A stretch of DNA of 9,937 bases, from NCBI GenBank assembly GCA_003972855.1, contig QOAS01000109.1:1-9937 (forward strand), in the 5' to 3' direction. This DNA comes from Gammaproteobacteria bacterium. Lineage in GTDB: Bacteria > Aquificota > Aquificia > Aquificales > QOAS01. Shown piece by piece: positions 6,198 through 9,937 of the stretch. Below the pieces are notes generated by a model, which had not been told where the DNA came from, did not search any database, and saw only the letters and a program-made list of their open reading frames with translations. The number at the start of each line of letters is the position of its first letter. The first letter of the stretch is position 1. Position numbers and translations under genes: made by a program.

Positions 6198-6967
6198 AGA
6201 AGGGGCAAATTAACCCTATTGGTGTATTTCGGTAGAAATTGTTTTCTCCTTTCCTCCAAGAGGTCTATAGCCTTTTTCAAGTCCTCCTTTGTCGGTTTCA
6301 AACTCTTTGGGAAATCGCCTATAAACAGCTTTATAGGTGTCCCCTCGGGGTTGTAGCCTATCCATATACCGTAATAGTTGGAGGAAACTATCTTTTCGCC
6401 ACTCCTTTTGTTTTCCAAGACCAACTCCGATTCCGTAATAAGGTAGATTGTAAGGTTTTCAACCCCTTCGGGGTTTTCAAGGATAAACCCTTCTCCCGTT
6501 TTTAGGAAGGTTTCGTAAGCTTTAGCCACCTCTCGGGCAAAGGGGGTTACATAGTTTTTGTATTCCTCAATGTCTTCGGTAAATTTCTTAAAACCGTTTT
6601 GGGCATCCTCTTTGGGAATGGTAAACACCGGGGGACTCCAATTTACCTGCACCATCTCAAGAATGGGTTCCGCGGGATTTCTTTCGGAAAAAACTACCTC
6701 AATCCAAACGCCGGGAATTAAGGTGTTAAAGGCTACGGTCTTTGTATGGAGAACCTTTTCATACATAAACCAATCGCCCTTTCCCAAAACATCTTGCAAA
6801 AAATACCTATCCTCCAAGGTTGTAGGAAGTTTATTGGAATATATGGTGTAAGGCTCTCCCTTTTCCAAGAGGTCTACCAAAGCACTCCTTATTTCCCCCA
6901 AAAGGGGGTCGGCATTCATAAGACCCATCAAAGTTAGAGAATAATCCCTAACCTTTTCCGTTTCCAA
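6194..6967 (-). CDS. HupH/HyaF-like hydrogenase expression protein
   Basis: A 257-residue protein. Residues about 22-115 resemble the HupH C-terminal region (PF04809): an ILxEIRxAL-type helix (LLGEIRSALVDLLEKGEP), then NKLPTTLEDRYFLQDVLGKG, then the hallmark IPGVWIEVVF followed by EMVQVNWSPPVF. Members assist [NiFe]-hydrogenase assembly, probably of the small subunit or its Fe-S clusters. After this, residues 116-257 are a long, mostly helical extension I do not recognise, ending in a basic helix. Context supports the call: hypC lies divergently 25 bp away, with hyaD, hypB and hypA nearby. The start is TTG at 6967 without a ribosome site; ATG at 6928 (residue 14) is an alternative. The assignment is by remembered motif resemblance only. 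Confidence 0.65.
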   Translation of the reverse strand: METEKVRDYSLTLMGLMNADPLLGEIRSALVDLLEKGEPYTIYSNKLPTTLEDRYFLQDVLGKGDWFMYEKVLHTKTVAFNTLIPGVWIEVVFSERNPAEPILEMVQVNWSPPVFTIPKEDAQNGFKKFTEDIEEYKNYVTPFAREVAKAYETFLKTGEGFILENPEGVENLTIYLITESELVLENKRSGEKIVSSNYYGIWIGYNPEGTPIKLFIGDFPKSLKPTKEDLKKAIDLLEERRKQFLPKYTNRVNLPLL

Positions 6968-6975
6968 TGGAGGCT

Positions 6976-6983
6976 ACTATATT
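6976..6983. promoter_or_regulatory. Overlapping divergent -10 elements for hypC and the HupH-like gene
   Basis: The 25-bp gap contains TATATT (6978-6983, + strand) ending 9 bp before the hypC ATG and, on the other strand, TATAGT (6981-6976) ending 8 bp before the TTG start. Each matches five of six consensus bases, and the two share four base pairs. The spacing leaves at most a few nucleotides of leader for hypC. No good -35 is visible for either. Confidence 0.4.
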
Positions 6984-6992
6984 AGTTTTGAC

Positions 6993-7262
6993 ATGTGCTT
7001 GGCTATTCCCTCCCGCGTGGTAGAAATAGACGAGGTTTCCAAAACCGCGGTGGTTGAAACTTTCGGGGTAAAACGCAAGGTGTCCACTATGCTTTTAAAC
7101 GAACCTTTGCAGGTAGGAGATTACGTTTTAATCCACGTCGGGTTTGCCATGGAAAAGATAGACCCCGAGGAGGCAAAGAAAACCTTAGAACTGTTTAAGG
7201 AGCTGTTTCCCGAGGAATTTGAGGACACCTCGGGAACGGTATCAAATGGTAACAAAAGATAA
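6993..7262 (+). CDS. hypC: [NiFe]-hydrogenase assembly chaperone HypC
   Basis: An 89-residue chaperone of the HypC/HupF family. It begins MCLAIP, with the essential Cys2 exposed after Met removal, which together with HypD carries the Fe(CN)2CO unit and hands it to the large-subunit precursor. GDYVLIHVGFAMEKID (42-57) is the second family hallmark. A 30-residue helical tail (EEAKKTLELFKELF) ends in a hydrophilic stretch. The ATG lies 9 bp after a TATATT -10 with no ribosome site at normal distance (GGAGG at 6969-6973 is about 20 bp away), so the transcript is probably leaderless. hypD, which usually neighbours hypC, is absent here. Its 3' end abuts the structured element at 7265-7446. Confidence 0.96.
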   Translation: MCLAIPSRVVEIDEVSKTAVVETFGVKRKVSTMLLNEPLQVGDYVLIHVGFAMEKIDPEEAKKTLELFKELFPEEFEDTSGTVSNGNKR

Positions 7263-7264
7263 CA

Positions 7265-7444
7265 TCGTTCCCTCGGTATCCTTCGCTACCCTCTTAAAGA
7301 GGGTAGGAATTACTACCCCCTATTCCCGCATTAAGCAGGAACTCGGGGGATACCTTTTGCCCTCCACCCCAATTTATGGGGCTTCTCAGGGCAACATTAC
7401 TAAGCTTACCCCGCGGGGCTTGGGTCTCTTCAAGACCCTTTCTT
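7265..7444 (-). ncRNA. Candidate structured RNA of about 180 nt between hypC and the hydrogenase protease gene
   Basis: This region has far more pairing than expected of coding DNA. Compatible stems are GGTATCC/GGATACC (7275-7281 with 7348-7354), enclosing a perfect 9-bp hairpin (7286-7294 with 7298-7306) and a compound stem (7323-7329 with 7335-7341, extended by CCC/GGG at 7316-7318 and 7345-7347); TTGCCCT/AGGGCAA (7357-7363 with 7388-7394) capped by CCCCA/TGGGG (7367-7371 with 7377-7381); CTAAG/CTTAG (7400-7404 with 7442-7446), enclosing GGGTCT/AGACCC (7422-7427 with 7433-7438). The compound stem has two positions (7327-7337 and 7322-7342) that are G-U wobbles in minus-strand RNA but C-A mismatches in plus-strand RNA. 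A promoter at 7451-7478 points leftward to start near 7443. It matches none of 6S, SRP, tmRNA or RNase P signatures I know. The 3' end is uncertain. Confidence 0.5.
7422..7444 (+). terminator. Possible rho-independent terminator after hypC (alternative reading of a stem)
   Basis: The hairpin GGGTCT-CTTCA-AGACCC is followed on the plus strand by TTTCTT, which would fit a terminator for a hypC transcript with a 160-nt 3' region. The same hairpin is the 5' stem of the proposed minus-strand RNA, so the two readings compete, or both strands use it. Confidence 0.35.
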
Positions 7445-7472
7445 AGGCTAATTATACACATCCCGATATAAT
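7443..7472 (+). promoter_or_regulatory. Promoter for the hydrogenase maturation protease gene
   Basis: A perfect TATAAT lies at 7467-7472, with a weak -35 TTAGGC at 7443-7448 (18-bp spacer). Transcription would start near 7479, giving a leader of about 37 nt that contains GGGGAGGAG (7499-7507), a strong ribosome site 8-10 bp before the ATG at 7516. Confidence 0.5.
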
Positions 7473-7478
7473 TTGCAA
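7451..7478 (-). promoter_or_regulatory. Leftward promoter for the candidate structured RNA
   Basis: Read on the minus strand, TTGCAA (7478-7473) and a perfect TATAAT (7456-7451) are 16 bp apart. The expected start is around 7443-7444, exactly at the edge of the base-paired element. It interleaves with the rightward promoter at 7443-7472, so one polymerase bound here would exclude the other. Confidence 0.45.
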
Positions 7479-7515
7479 CTAAATTTTAAAACTGTTACGG
7501 GGAGGAGCAAACCCA

Positions 7516-8049
7516 ATGATTTTCGGCGACGAAAATTCCCCTATAGCGGTTCTCGGCGTGGGAAACATACTGCTTTCCGACGAAGGTTTTGGAGTTAGGG
7601 TTGTTCAACATCTCGTAAAGTGGTATGACTTTACTCCCCAAATAAGGGTTATTGACGGGGGAACCCTCGGGTGGGATTTGCTTAACTTTCTCCAAGGTGT
7701 GGAAAAACTTATTCTCGTGGACGCAATAGACGGGAAGGCTGTTCCGGGAACTTTTTTCGTTCTTAGGGATGACGAGGTAAAAGCCTACTTTAAGAGGAAG
7801 GTCAGCGGACACGAGGCGGGTATTCAGGAAGTTTTAGCTTGGTTTGAAATAAAGGGAAAACCTATAAAAAATATCACCGTTGTAGGCGTTCAACCCCTAT
7901 CTTTGGAAACGGGATTGGAACTAACTCCCTTAATTCAAAGTTTGGTTCCCAAAACGGTTGAAGAGGTTATAAGGGAACTAAAAAAGTGGGGAATAGAGGT
8001 TAAAAAAAGGGAAAAAGCCCGCGATTTGGGGACTTGGGAATTAATTTAA
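7516..8049 (+). CDS. hyaD: [NiFe]-hydrogenase maturation protease (HyaD/HybD family)
   Basis: This 177-residue endopeptidase removes the C-terminal peptide of the hydrogenase large subunit once nickel is in place. The N-terminal block is VLGVGNILLSDEGFGV (12-27). The three nickel-binding residues of E. coli HybD map to Glu23, Asp69 (in LVDAIDG) and His99 (in VSGHEAG). GVQPLSLETGLELTP (124-138) is the other family block. Specificity among large subunits cannot be told. A strong GGAGGAG ribosome site and a perfect -10 upstream make it one of the best-expressed-looking genes here. Its TAA overlaps the stop of the convergent arsR-type gene by 4 bp. hyaD, hybD, hupD and hoxM are names for the same family. 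Confidence 0.93.
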   Translation: MIFGDENSPIAVLGVGNILLSDEGFGVRVVQHLVKWYDFTPQIRVIDGGTLGWDLLNFLQGVEKLILVDAIDGKAVPGTFFVLRDDEVKAYFKRKVSGHEAGIQEVLAWFEIKGKPIKNITVVGVQPLSLETGLELTPLIQSLVPKTVEEVIRELKKWGIEVKKREKARDLGTWELI

Positions 8050-8405
8050 TCTTCCTTTTCCGCGAGACACCTTCTTTCTTCCAACACCAATTGCAAAATT
8101 TTTTCCGCCAACCCCGAACGGAGGGAATAGCAAACGAAGTTTTTCTCCCGTTGGCAATCCACTATACCCGCACTTCTCAAGATAAAGAGATGTTGAGATA
8201 CATTGGGTTGGGATACATCCAAAAGGTCTACGAGATTACTCACGCAAACCTTTTTATCCTTTGCGGTGTAGAGAATCAACAGTATTTTCAACCTCAAGGG
8301 ATGGGCAAAAGCTTTAAAAAATGAGGACAAAATCTCAAAATCCTCTTCGGAAAAGCTTTTTTCAACCACTTCCACCAAGGTTTTTAAGTTTTCCCTACCC
8401 TCCAT
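8046..8405 (-). CDS. ArsR/SmtB-family transcriptional regulator, downstream of and overlapping hypB
   Basis: This 119-residue winged-helix repressor has the ArsR core: FAHPLRLKILLIL (33-45), VCVSNLVDLLDVSQPNVSQHLFILRSAGIV (53-82; helix-turn-helix with recognition helix QPNVSQHLFIL), and the wing QREKNFVCYSL (85-95). The alpha-3 segment, where ArsR has CVCDL, reads CVSNL, leaving one Cys (54). Other Cys are at 84, 92 and 113. A classical alpha-3 arsenic site is therefore incomplete; sensing of another metal or of redox state is possible. A good ribosome site (AGGGGTG) precedes its ATG inside hypB, and it overlaps hypB by 11 bp. It probably represses its own operon through the inverted repeat at 9171-9196 (inference). 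Confidence 0.9.
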   Translation of the reverse strand: MEGRENLKTLVEVVEKSFSEEDFEILSSFFKAFAHPLRLKILLILYTAKDKKVCVSNLVDLLDVSQPNVSQHLFILRSAGIVDCQREKNFVCYSLRSGLAEKILQLVLEERRCLAEKED

Positions 8406-9141
8406 TTTTCACCCCTGCAAAGTTTCTTTTTTTCTCCTCAACTTTTTGGGTTAGCCAGTTAATCCACCTATCAAGCCCCTCTCCGCTTTTTACGGAAAGA
8501 AGGATAACCTCCGCATCGGGGTTTATATCCCTGAATTCTTTAATACATCTGTCCACATCAAAGTCAAAGTAGGGAAGTAAATCCGCCTTTGTTATCAAAA
8601 ATAGGTCTGCCTTTTCAAACATAACGGGATACTTGGCAGGTTTGTCGTCTCCTTCGGGAACCGATAGGAGGACTACATTTAAGTGGGTTCCCACATCAAA
8701 GGAGGCGGGACATACGAGGTTTCCAACATTTTCTACGAAAACGATGTCCAATTTGTCCAAAGGTAGGTGGTGGAGTCCCTTGTGAACCATAAAGGCGTCC
8801 AAGTGACAAGTTTGTCCCGTCGTTATTTGGTAAGCGTAAGCCCCTTTTTTCCTAACCCTTTCCGCGTCCCTTTCGGTTTCCAAATCCCCTTCTATAACCC
8901 CTATGCGGTATTTGTCTTTAAGTAACTCTATGGTTTTCTCCAATAGGGAAGTTTTACCCGCCCCGGGGGAAGACATAAGGTTTATTGCAAGTATCCCATA
9001 TTTGTCAAAATGCTCCCTATTATGGTAAGCCTGATGGTCGTTTTTTTCTAAGATTTTTCTAAAAACCTGAACTTCCTTTTTATTTTCGCTTTCGTGATGC
9101 TCATGTTTGTCGGGCAATCCGCATCCGCATTCGTTACACAT
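8395..9141 (-). CDS. hypB: [NiFe]-hydrogenase nickel-delivery GTPase HypB
   Basis: This 248-residue SIMIBI-class GTPase works with HypA in nickel insertion. The N-terminal MCNECGCG is the CXXCGC high-affinity nickel site found in E. coli-type HypB. It is followed by a brief His-rich patch (HEHH, 13-16) rather than a long poly-His store. The P-loop is SSPGAGKT (57-64), switch I is IEGDLETERD (83-92), the dimer-interface metal site has Cys112-His113 in GQTCHLDA and Cys144 in ENVGNLVCP, and base recognition is TKAD (184-187). A perfect TATAAT lies just 8 bp before the ATG and no ribosome site exists, so the message looks leaderless. It is followed by an overlapping arsR-type gene. Confidence 0.97.
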   Translation of the reverse strand: MCNECGCGLPDKHEHHESENKKEVQVFRKILEKNDHQAYHNREHFDKYGILAINLMSSPGAGKTSLLEKTIELLKDKYRIGVIEGDLETERDAERVRKKGAYAYQITTGQTCHLDAFMVHKGLHHLPLDKLDIVFVENVGNLVCPASFDVGTHLNVVLLSVPEGDDKPAKYPVMFEKADLFLITKADLLPYFDFDVDRCIKEFRDINPDAEVILLSVKSGEGLDRWINWLTQKVEEKKRNFAGVKNGG

Positions 9142-9149
9142 ATTGCAAG

Positions 9150-9179
9150 ATTATAGATAGTCCATGGAAATATTAGCAA
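9150..9179 (-). promoter_or_regulatory. hypB-arsR promoter, apparently leaderless
   Basis: On the minus strand, TTGCTA (9179-9174, four of six consensus bases) and TATAAT (9155-9150, perfect) are 18 bp apart. The -10 ends 8 bp before the hypB ATG, so transcription would begin within about two bases of the start codon. The -35 lies in the left arm of the inverted repeat at 9171-9196. Confidence 0.55.
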
Positions 9180-9196
9180 ATGTTGAAATGCTAATA
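9171..9196. repeat. 8-bp inverted repeat, candidate operator for the ArsR-type regulator
   Basis: TATTAGCA (9171-9178) and TGCTAATA (9189-9196) are perfect inverted copies separated by 10 bp, in the 88-bp gap between hypB and the divergent deacetylase gene. One arm covers the hypB -35. The AT-rich imperfect-dyad style and the position over a promoter whose operon encodes an ArsR-type repressor make it a natural operator. The other divergent gene could be controlled by the same site. Confidence 0.55.
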
Positions 9197-9229
9197 AATC
9201 TTTGTTTGGAAAGATTTTAATAATTTCCT

Positions 9230-9937
9230 ATGAAGGTTGGTTTTGTTTACGACGAAAGGTTTTTGCTCCACCACAGGGAAAACCACCCCGAAAGTAAATA
9301 CCGACTTTTGGCAATAGAAGAAGGAATGTCGGAAAAAGGACTGTTTTCAAAGGTTGAACTTATAAAACCTTTTCCCGCGGATGCAAAGCTTATATCCTTA
9401 AACCACGACCCCCAATATGTGGAAGAGGTAATCTACTCCTCCCGTGCGGGTGAGGGATGGTTTGACCCCGATACCTATTACAACGAGTATACCTTTGAAA
9501 TAGCCTCTTTGGCGGTTGGAGGGGTAATATCCGCCATAGAGCTTTTGCTTGAAGGAAGTATTGAAGGAGCTTTTTGCGCCCTGCGTCCGCCGGGACATCA
9601 CGCGGAATACGCCAAAGCTATGGGCTTTTGCATTTTTAACAATGTAGCCATAGGGGCTAAATATCTATTGGAAAAAGGATTTGAAAGGGTCTTTATCGTG
9701 GACTTTGACGCCCACCACGGAAATGGAACGCAACACGCCTTTTATACGGAGAGAAGGGTCTTTTACTTTTCAACCCACCAATACCCCTTCTATCCCGGAA
9801 CCGGCTCCGCGGAGGAAAGGGGAGCGGGCGAAGGTTTGGGAACAACTTTAAATGTGCCTATGCCTTTTGGAGCTGGCGACGAACTTTACAGGCAAGCCTA
9901 TGGGGAAACCTTGGTATCCGCGGTAAAAGGTTATAAA
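9230..9937 (+). CDS. Histone deacetylase-like (AcuC/HDAC superfamily) amidohydrolase, N-terminal part
   Basis: The first 236 codons of a zinc-dependent deacetylase; the gene runs off the window. It starts MKVGFVYDERFLLHH and has NHPES (18-22). The active-site block is LRPPGHHAE (118-126) with His123-His124, followed by GFCIFNNVAIGAKYL (132-146). IVDFDAHHGNGTQ (156-168) supplies zinc ligands Asp160 and His162, and STHQYPFYPGTG (181-192) follows. The third ligand and catalytic Tyr would lie beyond the end. The RPPGHHA and HHGNGTQ forms match bacterial class II-like deacetylases (acetylpolyamine/AcuC types) more than A. aeolicus HDLP (GGMHHA). Substrate is unknown. It is transcribed divergently from hypB, and no ribosome site precedes the ATG. 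Confidence 0.92.
   Translation, partial: MKVGFVYDERFLLHHRENHPESKYRLLAIEEGMSEKGLFSKVELIKPFPADAKLISLNHDPQYVEEVIYSSRAGEGWFDPDTYYNEYTFEIASLAVGGVISAIELLLEGSIEGAFCALRPPGHHAEYAKAMGFCIFNNVAIGAKYLLEKGFERVFIVDFDAHHGNGTQHAFYTERRVFYFSTHQYPFYPGTGSAEERGAGEGLGTTLNVPMPFGAGDELYRQAYGETLVSAVKGYK

Noticed and set aside
6969..6973. GGAGG upstream of hypC as its ribosome site
   Set aside because: It lies about 20 bp before the ATG, too far for normal use, and it probably precedes the transcription start.
6988..6993. A perfect TTGACA (-35 consensus) at the hypC start
   Set aside because: No -10-like hexamer lies 16-18 bp downstream, and that region is hypC coding. Probably chance.
7219..7446. A plus-strand reading frame of 75 codons (66 from an ATG at 7246) overlapping the end of hypC
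   Set aside because: Its composition is unlike neighbouring proteins, there is no good ribosome site, and it coincides with a dense set of RNA stems. The stop codon falls in a predicted stem. A structured RNA explains it better.
7265..7446. RNase P RNA, 6S RNA, SRP RNA, tmRNA or a CRISPR array
   Set aside because: The conserved core motifs of these RNAs that I can recall are absent, the fold is multi-branched rather than a single rod as in 6S, and there are no regularly spaced direct repeats.
1..9937. tRNA, rRNA, insertion sequences, prophage or CRISPR
   Set aside because: No cloverleaf, rRNA segments, transposase or integrase motifs, or spaced repeats were seen. All long frames are housekeeping or hydrogenase genes.

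Overview
The window is a densely packed 9.9 kb stretch of a bacterial chromosome of moderate GC. It most resembles a thermophilic, hydrogen-oxidising member of the Aquificota (Aquifex/Hydrogenobacter type). The evidence is a motA gene followed by two tandem motB paralogs (the A. aeolicus arrangement), a stand-alone MnmC2-type tRNA methyltransferase without its oxidase partner (characterised in A. aeolicus), a set of [NiFe]-hydrogenase maturation genes scattered over several transcription units, Lys/Glu-rich proteins, and almost no spacer DNA. The phylum is an inference from gene content and protein style; the genus cannot be fixed by eye.

Layout. Positions 1-2276 (+) hold the end of motA, motB1, motB2 and kdsC, spaced 5-15 bp apart as one operon (flagellar stator plus LPS Kdo synthesis). 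At 2327-2794 (+) is a small SprA-family putative zinc metalloprotease. Positions 2797-5932 (-) form a tight six-gene operon read leftward: hypA, a MEMO-family gene, a 61-aa membrane protein, cutA, a 186-aa unknown and mnmC2. Positions 5961-6197 (+) hold moaD, divergent from hypA. Positions 6194-6967 (-) hold a HupH/HyaF-like hydrogenase expression protein, divergent from hypC (6993-7262, +). The only sizeable gap between firm genes, 7263-7515, contains a heavily base-paired element and two interleaved divergent promoters. Then come the hydrogenase maturation protease gene (7516-8049, +), a hypB-arsR operon on the minus strand (9141 down to 8046), and a divergent HDAC-like deacetylase that runs off the right end (9230-9937, +).

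How it works together. HypA and HypB deliver nickel, HypC chaperones the large-subunit precursor and Fe(CN)2CO assembly, the HyaD-type protease clips the large subunit after nickel insertion, and the HupH-like protein is expected to help assemble the small subunit. hypD, hypE, hypF and the structural genes are not in the window. An ArsR/SmtB regulator translationally overlaps hypB, and an 8-bp inverted repeat sits on the -35 of the hypB promoter, which suggests metal- or redox-responsive autoregulation.

The most novel signal is at about 7265-7446. At least seven mutually compatible stems lie between hypC and the protease gene. A good minus-strand promoter is placed exactly at its edge, and two pairs that are G-U wobbles only in the minus sense suggest an undescribed structured RNA of about 180 nt, transcribed toward and possibly antisense to the 3' end of hypC.
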